Below, one piece after another: positions 6,524-13,615 of a stretch of 15,334 bases of DNA. Source of the stretch: Actinomycetes bacterium (GTDB taxonomy: Bacteria > Actinomycetota > Acidimicrobiia > Acidimicrobiales > RAAP-2); assembly GCA_021850345.1 (NCBI GenBank), contig JAJZMN010000104.1, forward strand, positions 1-15,334. Direction: 5' to 3'. A program made the position numbers and the translations under genes. The notes beneath the pieces were generated by a model. The model saw only the letters and a list, made by a program, of their open reading frames with translations, made no database searches and was not told where the DNA came from. How positions within the stretch are numbered: the stretch's first letter is position 1; every line of letters starts with the position of its first letter.

Positions 6524-7074
6524 GCAGCATGATCATGGACCCGACGGGACAGTCGGCGCGCGTCGAGGGCGCGATGCGCCTGGCGGCGCGTCCGGCGGAC
6601 TTGTCCGGCAAGACGGTGGGGCTCCTCGACAACGGCAAGCAGAATGCGGGCCGGTTCGTCGACGAGCTCGGCAAGGTGCTCGTCGAGCGCTACGGCATCG
6701 GCGCCGTCGTCGTGCGCAAGAAGCCCGTCGCGACGGTCGACGCGCCCGCAGAGCTGCTCGAGGAGCTGCACGGTGCCGCGGACCTCGTCGTGATCGGCGT
6801 CGGCGACTGCGGGTCGTGCAGTGCGGCCGCGGTGGCCGACGGCATCGCCCTCGAGCGCCTCGGCACCCCGACGGCGGTCGTGTGCACCGAGTCGTTCAAG
6901 GCGACCGCCGACGCGATGGCAGGTGTGCGCGGCGCGCCGGGGTACCGCTACGCGACCGTGGCGCACCCGATGGCCGGGCTCCCAGGTGATCAGGTCCGTG
7001 CGCGCGCCGAAAGCGTCGCCGACGAGGTCGTCTCGCTTCTGGTCGACGCCGCCGTTGCTCGCGGCGCCGCCTGA
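6520..7074 (+). CDS. UGSC-family protein, cysteine form (GDCGSC motif)
   Basis: This 184-residue soluble protein starts at an ATG that follows GAGGAGG with a 5-base spacing. It has the layout of the UGSC (seleno)protein family: GLLDNGKQNA at 34-43, then ADLVVIGVGDCGSCS (87-101) with Cys97 at the position where relatives carry selenocysteine and the resolving Cys100. A region GTPTAVVCTESF (115-126) and a conserved HP at 149-150 follow. Codon 97 is an ordinary TGC, so no selenocysteine machinery is needed. From memory, the block around Cys97 through HP resembles the selenocysteine segment of glycine/sarcosine reductase component B (UGTC, then IPVV, then IPHP). That suggests nucleophilic thiol chemistry, which is inference. 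It lies directly before a 370-residue gene (1-base overlap, TGATG), likely its partner. Family function is not established. Confidence 0.75.
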   Translation: MSSMIMDPTGQSARVEGAMRLAARPADLSGKTVGLLDNGKQNAGRFVDELGKVLVERYGIGAVVVRKKPVATVDAPAELLEELHGAADLVVIGVGDCGSCSAAAVADGIALERLGTPTAVVCTESFKATADAMAGVRGAPGYRYATVAHPMAGLPGDQVRARAESVADEVVSLLVDAAVARGAA

Positions 7075-8186
7075 TGGCGAGCGCCGCGAGCGCCGCGAGC
7101 GCCACGGGCACCGCGACCGGCGCGGCCGCGCAGGCGAGCGACCTGGACCCTGAGGCCGCGCAGGCGGCGATCGAGCACTGCTACGCGCAGGGATGGTCCG
7201 ACGGCCTCCCCGTGGTCCCGGCGACGCGCGAACTGGTCGATCGCTTCCTCGCCGAGACCGATCGCTCGCCCGACGAGGTCATCGGCCGCATGGAGCACCT
7301 GGGCCGCACCTGCACGGTCGAGCTCGCCGCGGTGAACGCCGCGATGGCGGGCTGCCTGCCCGAGTACTTCCCGGTCGTGCTCGCGGCGTGGGAGGCGGTG
7401 ATGCGGGATCGCGCGGCGAAAGGTGGCGGCTGGCAGAGCACGAGCGGGCCCGCGCCGATGATCGTCGTGAACGGCCCGGTGCGCCACGAGCTCGGCTTCA
7501 ACAGCACGGGCGGCGCCTTCGGCCCCGGGTTCCGGCCCAACGCCACCGTCGCACGCGCCCTCGGCCTCATCGTGCGAAATGCGTTCGGCATCCGCCCGCA
7601 CGAGTTCGACCAGGCGACCCAAGGGCTCCCCGGGCGCTTCTCGATCTGTTTCGGCGAGAACGAGGAGGAGAGCCCGTGGGAGCCGCTGTCGGTGGAGATG
7701 GGTCTCCCCGAAGGGCAGAGTGCCGTGTCGGCCACCCTCCTTCGCACCTGCGAGTTCGTCGACAACCGCCACACCCAGGATCCCGAGCAGGTGCTCTACG
7801 ACTTCGCCGACACCATCGTACGTACGGGGTCGCTGATCTTCCGTGACCAGTCCTGCTTCGTGGTCTTCAGCCCCGAGCACGCGCAGCTGCTCGCGAACGC
7901 CGGGTTCACCAAGACCGACGTGAAGGACTGGTTCATCGAGCACTGCGTACGCGCTGAGGCCGACCTGCGTCGCGTCGGCAAAGATGCGGTCGGCGAGGGC
8001 GGGCTCGGTGGTCGGGGGCCGAGCGCGGCGCCACGCGTGAGTCCGGACACCCTCACCCCGATCGTGCCGACGCGCGAGCAGATCCCCATCGCCGTCACCG
8101 GTGCCCGGAACGCGGCGATGTCGCTCGTCTGCAGGGTGTTCGGGACGTGGTCGAACACGTCGTTACCGATCGAGCGACGTCGGTGA
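7074..8186 (+). CDS. Conserved protein of unknown function, probable partner of the UGSC protein
   Basis: This is a 370-residue predicted soluble protein starting at an ATG that shares one base with the preceding stop, so it is translationally coupled. The first 20 residues are low-complexity Ala/Ser/Thr/Gly, partly from three 9-bp repeats at 7077-7103, and are probably disordered. The conserved-looking core includes WSDGLPVVP (41-49), LGRTCTVELAAVNAAMAGC (76-94), TSGPAPMIVVNGP (123-135), GAFGPGFRPNATVARAL (147-163) and ENEEESPWEPL (195-205). Cysteines at 36, 80 and 94 are candidates for redox or ligand roles. No nucleotide-binding or membrane signature is visible. I recall similar proteins next to UGSC-family genes in other bacteria, usually annotated as hypothetical. 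A joint catalytic unit is inferred from that pairing, not shown. Confidence 0.7.
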   Translation: MASAASAASATGTATGAAAQASDLDPEAAQAAIEHCYAQGWSDGLPVVPATRELVDRFLAETDRSPDEVIGRMEHLGRTCTVELAAVNAAMAGCLPEYFPVVLAAWEAVMRDRAAKGGGWQSTSGPAPMIVVNGPVRHELGFNSTGGAFGPGFRPNATVARALGLIVRNAFGIRPHEFDQATQGLPGRFSICFGENEEESPWEPLSVEMGLPEGQSAVSATLLRTCEFVDNRHTQDPEQVLYDFADTIVRTGSLIFRDQSCFVVFSPEHAQLLANAGFTKTDVKDWFIEHCVRAEADLRRVGKDAVGEGGLGGRGPSAAPRVSPDTLTPIVPTREQIPIAVTGARNAAMSLVCRVFGTWSNTSLPIERRR

Positions 8187-8201
8187 CACGAGGAACGAGA
8201 C

Positions 8202-8208
8202 AAGGAGG
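8202..8208 (+). promoter_or_regulatory. Ribosome binding site deciding the GTG start of the small CxxC protein
   Basis: AAGGAGG lies 6 bases before the GTG at 8215. It favours this start over upstream in-frame codons, which would overlap the end of the preceding gene, and over the ATG at 8224. Confidence 0.75.
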
Positions 8209-8214
8209 CCAGCG

Positions 8215-8460
8215 GTGATCGACATGGAGGGGCTCGCGTCCATCCGGACCTCGCTCGAGGCGGACGGCTACGCGATCGACGTGACCGACGGCGAGCGCGT
8301 GGCGGTGATCATCTCGGCCACGCCCGAGGCGTGCGCCGAGTGCCTGGTGCCCGAGGCCGTGATGGTGCCGATCCTCGAGCACGCCCTGAAGGTGCCCGGC
8401 GACCGCATCGACCTCACCTACCCGACGGACGCAGGCGGCCACGAGGGCAGCGGCGAGTGA
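8215..8460 (+). CDS. Small CxxC protein with a NifU C-terminal-domain-like layout
   Basis: This is an 81-residue protein with a GTG start after a strong AAGGAGG. The sequence runs IRTSLEADGYAIDV, a short turn with DGERVAVIISA, then EACAECLVPEAVM, a helix ending near LKVPGD, and a final strand IDLTYP. The order of helix, DG turn, beta hairpin, CxxC (Cys39-Cys42), helix and strand parallels NifU/Nfu C-terminal domains, in which the cysteine pair holds an iron-sulfur cluster. It is not a clear match: the family's DGG is DGY and its CSGC is CAEC. The stop overlaps the SDR start as GTGA. It probably belongs functionally with the two preceding genes, perhaps as an iron-sulfur or thiol carrier. This is inference from motif order only. 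Confidence 0.65.
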   Translation: MIDMEGLASIRTSLEADGYAIDVTDGERVAVIISATPEACAECLVPEAVMVPILEHALKVPGDRIDLTYPTDAGGHEGSGE

Positions 8461-9383
8461 CCGGTCAGGCACGTGTGACCGATCAGGCAGGAGCCGCGCC
8501 CGGTGCGCCAGGGCCGGTGCAGCGGGTCGCCCTCGTCACCGGCTGCGGGAAGCGTGACGGCATCGGCCGGGCCGTCGCGCGACGGCTCGCCGCATCCGGC
8601 GTCGCGGTGGTCGTCGCCGACCGCAAGTCGACCGGCGTGCTGAACCGCCGCCAGGAGGTCGTCGGCGTGACCGACGACGGCTGGCGCGGGCTCGACAGCC
8701 TCGTCGAGGAGATCGTGGCGGAGGGAGGCATCGCGAGCTCGGTGACCGGTGACATCGGCGAGGTGGCCGACGCGCAGGCCATGGTCGCGGAAGCCGTGAC
8801 CGCCCACGGACGTCTCGACATCCTGGTCAACAACGCTGCGGCCCCCCAGGGCCTCGACCGCCGGGAGATCGCGCAGGTTCCCGTCGAGGTGTTCGACGAG
8901 GTGATCCGGATCAACCTGCGCGGTACCTTCCTCGTGTCGCGTGCGGCCGTGCCGGTCATGCGCGAGCAGCGCTGGGGCCGCATCATCTCCGTGTCCTCCA
9001 TGGCCGGCGTCGTCGCGGCCGCGTACTCGAGCGCGTACTCGGCCTCCAAGGCCGGCATCCTCGGTCTCACCCGCGCGCTCGCGATGGACGTGGCGCGCTG
9101 GGGCATCACCGTGAACGCCGTCGCGCCGGGTGCGGTCGGCACGAGCCGCGCCTTTCTGAGCGAGGACCCCGACCTCGACGTCGACGCGGAGATCAAGCGG
9201 CGCGGGCAGGGCATCGCGGTCGGACGCGTGGGCACCCCCGAAGACATCGCGGGTGCGGTCGCCTACCTCGCGAGCGACGACGCGGCGTACATGACCGGCC
9301 AGTACCTCGTGCTCGACGGGGGCGGCCACGCCGCCTTCCTCCCCGATCCCGCCTCGGTGCCCTCGGGCTCCGCGGGACGCTGA
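8457..9383 (+). CDS. Short-chain dehydrogenase/reductase (SDR)
   Basis: This 308-residue NAD(P)-dependent oxidoreductase acts on a hydroxyl or keto group. The GTG at 8457 overlaps the preceding stop by four bases; a GTG at 8475 is an alternative. Classical SDR features are present: TGCGKRDGIG cofactor loop (29-38), acidic Asp after the second strand (VVVAD, 51-55; NAD preferred), NNAA (125-128), Ser181 in SVSS and the catalytic YSASK (Tyr194, Lys198). A closing region follows with YMTGQYLVLDGGG. Compared with standard SDRs of about 250 residues it has a 15-20 residue insertion between VVVAD and the next helix (about 56-80). An insertion there also occurs in mycofactocin-associated SDRs, where the cofactor does not exchange. 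An NDMA-type dehydrogenase in the same cluster makes this plausible but not proven. The substrate is unknown. Confidence 0.88.
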   Translation: MTGQARVTDQAGAAPGAPGPVQRVALVTGCGKRDGIGRAVARRLAASGVAVVVADRKSTGVLNRRQEVVGVTDDGWRGLDSLVEEIVAEGGIASSVTGDIGEVADAQAMVAEAVTAHGRLDILVNNAAAPQGLDRREIAQVPVEVFDEVIRINLRGTFLVSRAAVPVMREQRWGRIISVSSMAGVVAAAYSSAYSASKAGILGLTRALAMDVARWGITVNAVAPGAVGTSRAFLSEDPDLDVDAEIKRRGQGIAVGRVGTPEDIAGAVAYLASDDAAYMTGQYLVLDGGGHAAFLPDPASVPSGSAGR

Positions 9384-9406
9384 GACGAGATGACAGACGA
9401 GATGAC
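9383..9406 (+). repeat. 12-bp direct repeat after the SDR gene
   Basis: Two exact adjacent copies of AGACGAGATGAC (9383-9394 and 9395-9406) begin at the last base of the SDR stop. They lie in the 77-base gap before the CoA-transferase gene. A 23-codon open frame from 9390 ends in a TGA touching the next ATG, but it has no independent support. Confidence 0.8.
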
Positions 9407-9460
9407 GACGTACCGCATGCGATCGCACCGCAGAGCGAGACGACACGAGGGAGGCGCGTG

Positions 9461-10909
9461 ATGTCGACGGATGCCCGACGCACCGGCGATGCCCAGAGAA
9501 TGGACAAGATCGTCAGCTCGCCAGCGGAGGCCGTCGCGGACGTCGTCGACGGCTCGAGCGTGGCGATCGCCGGCTTCGGGCTCGCGCACCGTTTCCCTTC
9601 GAGCCTGATCATGGCGCTCGCCGAGCTCGGCTCCAAGCGCCTCACCGTCTACTGCAACGGCCTCGGCCAGCCGGGCCACCCGACGGCCCACCTGCTCGCC
9701 GAGAACCACCAGCTGGGCAAGCTCGTCGCCTCGTTCTCCGCCCGCCCCGGCGTGCGCGAGTCGGAGGCCGAGTCCCAGATCGCCGCAGGCGAGCTCGACT
9801 TCGAGGTCGTCCCCCAGGGCACCCTCGTCGAGCGGATGCGTGCCGGGGGGGCCGGCCTGGCGGCGGTCTACACGCCGACGGCGGTCGGCACCCCGCTCGC
9901 CGAGGGCAAGGAAGTCCGCGTCTTCGGCGGCAAGCCCTACGTCTTGGAGATGGCGATCACCACCGACTTCGCGTTCGTCCGCGGCTACCGCGGCGACCGC
10001 CTCGGCAACATCGAGCTGCGCGGCGGCTCTCGAAACTTCAACGTGAGCTTCGCCAAGGCCGCCCGCATCGCCATCGCCGAGGTGGAGGAGATCGTCGAGC
10101 CCGGCGAGATCTCGCCGGACCTCGTCGACATCCCTGGGGCGTTCGTGAGCCGTGTGGTGAAGAGCACCTACGTCATGGACACGAAGACGCTGCCCATGCG
10201 GCCGAACCGTGCGGCCACCAGCTCGCGCACCTACGGTGGCAAGCCCGCGCTCGCCCGCCAGGACATCGCCCGGCGCGCGGCGCTGCTGCTCGAGGACCGC
10301 AGCTACGTGAACCTCGGCGCGGGCATCCCGAACCTCATCACCAACTACCTCGGCGACCGCGGCGTCGTCCTGCACGCCGAGAACGGCATCCTCGACTACG
10401 GGTCGTTCGCCGACGTCGACGACTTCGACCCCGACGTCCACGACGCTGGCGGCTGGTTCGTGACCACGAAGCCCGGGACCGCGTTCTTCGAGAGCGTCAC
10501 CTCCTTCGAGATCGCGCGCTCGGGCCGGCTCGCAGCGGTCGTGCTCGGCGCCTACCAGGTCGCGGGCAACGGCGACTTCGCCAACTGGGCCACGCCCGAG
10601 ATGGCCGGCGGCGGGATCGGCGGCGCGATGGACCTCGCCGTCGGCGCACGCCGCGTCATCATCACGATGGAGCACTGCGACAGCGCGGGACGGCCCAAGC
10701 TGGTCGAGCGTTGCACCTACCCGATCACGGCCGTCGGCGTCGTCGACACGGTCGTGACCGACCTTGCGCTGTTTCGCAGGGTGCAGGGCGCGTTCCGGCT
10801 CGAAGAGATCGCACGGGGCTTCAGTGTGGACGAGGTCCGTGCGCTCACCGACATGGCGTTCGAGGTCTCGCCTCGACTCGCCGTCATGCAGGACGCCTTC
10901 GAGGCGTAG
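9461..10909 (+). CDS. Fused alpha-beta 3-oxoacid (class I) CoA-transferase
   Basis: This 482-residue cytoplasmic enzyme transfers CoA between an acyl-CoA donor and a carboxylate acceptor, giving the activated acid for further breakdown. GAGGGAGG at 9447-9454 suits the ATG at 9461 better than the GTG at 9458. The N-terminal half (about 15-240) matches the A-subunit fold: SVAIAGFGL (33-41), TLVERMRAGGAGLAAVYTPT (121-140), VFGGKPYVLE and GDRLGNIELRG. The C-terminal half (about 265-482) matches the B subunit: YVNLGAGIPNLITNYL (282-297) and HAENGIL with the likely catalytic Glu307. A linker of about 20 residues joins them. Bacterial 3-oxoacid CoA-transferases are often two separate chains, so the fusion resembles mitochondrial SCOT. 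Neighbours suggest it activates an acid made by the aldehyde dehydrogenase. The exact acid is not deducible. Confidence 0.88.
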   Translation: MSTDARRTGDAQRMDKIVSSPAEAVADVVDGSSVAIAGFGLAHRFPSSLIMALAELGSKRLTVYCNGLGQPGHPTAHLLAENHQLGKLVASFSARPGVRESEAESQIAAGELDFEVVPQGTLVERMRAGGAGLAAVYTPTAVGTPLAEGKEVRVFGGKPYVLEMAITTDFAFVRGYRGDRLGNIELRGGSRNFNVSFAKAARIAIAEVEEIVEPGEISPDLVDIPGAFVSRVVKSTYVMDTKTLPMRPNRAATSSRTYGGKPALARQDIARRAALLLEDRSYVNLGAGIPNLITNYLGDRGVVLHAENGILDYGSFADVDDFDPDVHDAGGWFVTTKPGTAFFESVTSFEIARSGRLAAVVLGAYQVAGNGDFANWATPEMAGGGIGGAMDLAVGARRVIITMEHCDSAGRPKLVERCTYPITAVGVVDTVVTDLALFRRVQGAFRLEEIARGFSVDEVRALTDMAFEVSPRLAVMQDAFEA

Positions 10910-10996
10910 GGCGCTACGGAGCGAAGGAACCGCCGCCGGGTACTCGGGCGGCACCGGCACCTCGCGAGCATGCGAGCCAAGGGGAAGGAGCGGGAG

Positions 10997-12487
10997 ATGG
11001 CTGTGACAGTGACGGAGGACGAGCGCGCGCGGCACCTCGACGTGGGGACGGTCGTGCCAGAGGGCACCCACCTCATCGGCGGGCAGTGGGTCGGCGCCAA
11101 GGGCGGCGAGGTCATCGAGGTGCTGAACCCCGCCACCAAAGAGCGCCTCTCGAGCGTGGCGCGTGGGACGGCGGCCGACGTCGACGCCGCCGTCGAGGCC
11201 GCCGCCGCGGCGTTCCCTGCGTGGCGTGACACGAGCCCGACGGTGCGCGGCCAGCTCCTCGTCGCCTGGGCGGAGCGCTGCCGGGCACACGAACGCGAGC
11301 TCGACCTGCTCGAGCGCCTCGAGGTGGGACGGCCGTCGTGGGGACCCTCGGGCATCCCCGGCATCCTCACCTACGTCGCCGGCCTGGCCGACAAGATCAC
11401 CGGCCACACGCTCCCGACCTCGATGCCGAACATGCTCGGCATGACGCTGCGCGAGCCCTACGGGGTGGTGGGCAGCATCATCCCGTGGAACACGCCCGGG
11501 CCGCTCACCGTCGCAGACGTCGCCCCCGCGATCGCGGCCGGCAACACCATCGTCGTGAAGCCCGCCGAGGACGCGCCGCTCACCGCGCTGTTCCTCGGCA
11601 AGCTCGCGCTCGAGGCGGGCATCCCGCCGGGGGTGGTGAACATCGTGACCGGCTACGGCCACGAGGCGGGCGCCGCCCTGCCGGCACACCCCGGCGTGCG
11701 CCGCATGAGCTTCACCGGCTCCCCCGAGACCGGCACGAAGGTCATGGAGGCGTGCGCGAAGAACCTCATCCCCCTCCACGTCGAGCTGGGCGGCAAGTCG
11801 CCCCAGGTGGTGCTGCGCGACGCGCCGCTCGAGCGGGCGATCCCCACCATCGTGCGTGCCATCACGTTCAACACCGGCCAGGTCTGCGCGGCAGGCTCGC
11901 GCCTCGTCGTGGACGGCTCGATCCACGACCAGGTGGTCGAAGCCCTCGCCGGCGCCTTCGAGAAGGTCACGGTCGGGCCGTGGTACGAGAAGGTCGACAT
12001 GGGGCCCCTCATCAGCGAGAAACAGGAGGCGCGGGTCCTCGGCTACCTCGACATCGGCCAAGCCGAGGGCGCCACGGTGGTCACCGGCGGCCACAAGCTT
12101 GCCGGGGACAAGTACGACTCGGGCTTCTTCGTCGAGCCGACGATCTTCGACGGGGTCACCCCGCAGATGCGCATCGCCCAGGAGGAGATCTTCGGTCCGG
12201 TGCTCACCGTGCTCAGCTACGACGACGAGGAGGAGGCCCTCGCGATCGCCAACGGCACGCGCTATGGCCTCGTCTCGTCCATCTGGACGCGCGACGTCGG
12301 CCGGGCCGTGCGCCTGGCTCGAGGCATGCAGGCCGGGCAGGTCGGTGTCAACACGACCTGGTCGGGCGGGGTGATCGGTGCGCCGCACGGCGGCTACAAG
12401 CACAGCGGGTTCGGCCGCACGATGAGCGCGGAGTCGATCCTCGACTACACCCAGCTCAAGAGCGTGGTGATCAATGGGAACGTCTGA
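10997..12487 (+). CDS. NAD(P)-dependent aldehyde dehydrogenase
   Basis: This 496-residue aldehyde dehydrogenase oxidises an aldehyde to its carboxylic acid. The ATG at 10997 is chosen because AAGGAG (10985-10990) sits 6 bases ahead; an ATG at 10970 would add nine basic residues and bury this site. Motifs are complete: PWNTPGP with Asn165, the cofactor lysine Lys188 (VVKPAED), FTGSPETG (239-246), the general base Glu263 in VELGGKSPQ, the catalytic Cys297 in FNTGQVCAAGSRL, and EEIFGPVLTV followed by HSGFGR near the end. Length is typical. It probably takes the aldehyde from one of the cluster's alcohol dehydrogenases and hands the acid to the CoA-transferase upstream. The family is broad, so substrate specificity cannot be assigned. 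Confidence 0.92.
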   Translation: MAVTVTEDERARHLDVGTVVPEGTHLIGGQWVGAKGGEVIEVLNPATKERLSSVARGTAADVDAAVEAAAAAFPAWRDTSPTVRGQLLVAWAERCRAHERELDLLERLEVGRPSWGPSGIPGILTYVAGLADKITGHTLPTSMPNMLGMTLREPYGVVGSIIPWNTPGPLTVADVAPAIAAGNTIVVKPAEDAPLTALFLGKLALEAGIPPGVVNIVTGYGHEAGAALPAHPGVRRMSFTGSPETGTKVMEACAKNLIPLHVELGGKSPQVVLRDAPLERAIPTIVRAITFNTGQVCAAGSRLVVDGSIHDQVVEALAGAFEKVTVGPWYEKVDMGPLISEKQEARVLGYLDIGQAEGATVVTGGHKLAGDKYDSGFFVEPTIFDGVTPQMRIAQEEIFGPVLTVLSYDDEEEALAIANGTRYGLVSSIWTRDVGRAVRLARGMQAGQVGVNTTWSGGVIGAPHGGYKHSGFGRTMSAESILDYTQLKSVVINGNV

Positions 12488-12502
12488 GCGCGCCGGGCGC
12501 GC
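12488..12502 (+). other. GC hairpin abutting the ribosome binding site of the next gene
   Basis: GCGCGCC (12488-12494) and GGCGCGC (12496-12502) start at the base after the aldehyde dehydrogenase stop and end just before the GAGGAG ribosome binding site (12504-12509) of the following gene. The practical fold is a 5-bp stem with a CCGGG loop. It could slightly modulate initiation or protect the upstream message; there is no T-run. Confidence 0.35.
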
Positions 12503-12517
12503 GGAGGAGTTGGCGAG

Positions 12518-13615
12518 ATGAGCGAGATGGTGCGGGCGATGGTCCAGTCGGGACCTCGCCAGATGGAGCTTCGCGAGTTCCCCCGGCCGGTCATCGGCGA
12601 CGACGACGCCCTCGTGCGCGTCGAGGCGTGCGGGATCTGCGGGAGCGACGTCGAGCAGTACAAGGGGCACCTGTGGCGCGACGGCGCGAAGCCATCGATC
12701 CCCGGGCACGAGCCGCTCGGGGTCATCGACGAGATCGGCGAGCGCGCGTCGGCCCGCTGGGGCGTGGCGCCCGGTGACCGGGTGGCGATCGAGATCATCA
12801 TCCCCTGCCACACCTGCGACCTGTGCCTCACGGGGCGCTACCAGGCGTGCCGGAACCGCCGCGGCGGCCACGGGGTGACCCCGATCGAGCGCGAGCCCTC
12901 GCTGTGGGGCGGGCTCGCCGACTACATCTACTTGCACCCCGACTCGATCGTGCACAAGATGCGCCGCGACATCCCCGCCGAGATCGCGGTGATGTTCAAC
13001 CCGCTCGGGGCCGGCTTCCGCTGGGCCCTCGACTATGGCAGGGCAGGGATCGGCGACACCGTGCTCGTGCTCGGTGCCGGCCAGCGCGGCCTGGCCGCGG
13101 TGATGGCCGCCAAGATGGCGGGCGCGAGCACGGTCATCGTCACCGGGCTCACCAAGGACGCCAAGAAGCTGGCCCTCGCCAAGGAATTCGGTGCCGACCA
13201 CACGATCGACGTCGAGCGGGAGGACACCGTCGAAAAGGTCATGGACCTGACGGGGGGCGTGGGCGCCGACGTCGTGCTCGAGCTCACCCCGATCGCGAGC
13301 GCCCCGGTGCGCGACGCGATCGAGGCGGTGCGCCACGGCGGTCGGATCGTGCTCGCCGGGCTGAAGGGCGGCAAGCCCATCGAGATCAACACCGACCGCC
13401 TGATCAACAAGTCGGTCACGCTCACCGGCGCCTACGGCGTCGACGCGACCGCCTACGTCCAGGCGATCGAGGCGATCGAGTCCGGGCGGTTCCCCTTGGA
13501 GAAGATGCACACCCATACCTTCGAGCTCGCCGACACGGTGGAGGCCATCGAGACCCTCGCTGGCGATGTCGAAGGCGAAGAGGCCGTGCACGTGGCGATC
13601 TGCCCGGCGCCATGA
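12518..13615 (+). CDS. Zinc-dependent medium-chain alcohol/polyol dehydrogenase
   Basis: This 365-residue dehydrogenase is of the threonine/sorbitol dehydrogenase-like branch. The ATG at 12518 follows GAGGAG with an 8-base spacing. Likely catalytic zinc ligands are Cys41 in CGICGSD and His64-Glu65 in PGHEPLG. Structural zinc cysteines are 97, 100, 103 and 111 (CHTCDLC then C). The Rossmann motif is GAGQRG (186-191). A HKM segment at 146-148 and a PLGAGFRWAL segment at 162-171 lie between the domains. It is clearly a different subfamily from the NDMA-dependent enzyme at 5334, so the cluster has two types of zinc alcohol dehydrogenase. The stop overlaps the amidohydrolase start (ATGA). It probably oxidises a secondary alcohol with free NAD(P)+; the substrate is unknown. 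Confidence 0.88.
   Translation: MSEMVRAMVQSGPRQMELREFPRPVIGDDDALVRVEACGICGSDVEQYKGHLWRDGAKPSIPGHEPLGVIDEIGERASARWGVAPGDRVAIEIIIPCHTCDLCLTGRYQACRNRRGGHGVTPIEREPSLWGGLADYIYLHPDSIVHKMRRDIPAEIAVMFNPLGAGFRWALDYGRAGIGDTVLVLGAGQRGLAAVMAAKMAGASTVIVTGLTKDAKKLALAKEFGADHTIDVEREDTVEKVMDLTGGVGADVVLELTPIASAPVRDAIEAVRHGGRIVLAGLKGGKPIEINTDRLINKSVTLTGAYGVDATAYVQAIEAIESGRFPLEKMHTHTFELADTVEAIETLAGDVEGEEAVHVAICPAP

Noticed and set aside
4291..6674. Long minus-strand open frames opposite the ATPase and the alcohol dehydrogenase
   Set aside because: Same codon-shadow effect; low-complexity protein with no motif, while the plus-strand frames carry complete ABC and zinc-dehydrogenase signatures.
6808..6810. Selenocysteine in the UGSC-family protein
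   Set aside because: The codon at the motif position is TGC (cysteine), not TGA, so no selenocysteine insertion is needed here.
10932..10952. Terminator after the CoA-transferase gene (GCCGCC / GGCGGC inverted repeat)
   Set aside because: The stem is only 6 bp with no T-run, and the next gene follows closely with its own ribosome binding site.
9263..13591. A 1442-codon open frame on the minus strand opposite five genes
   Set aside because: It is the antisense mirror of well-conserved plus-strand genes at high GC, where minus-strand stops are rare. Its translation is rich in Arg, Asp, His, Val and Ala with no recognisable domain, and the plus-strand genes have full catalytic motifs.
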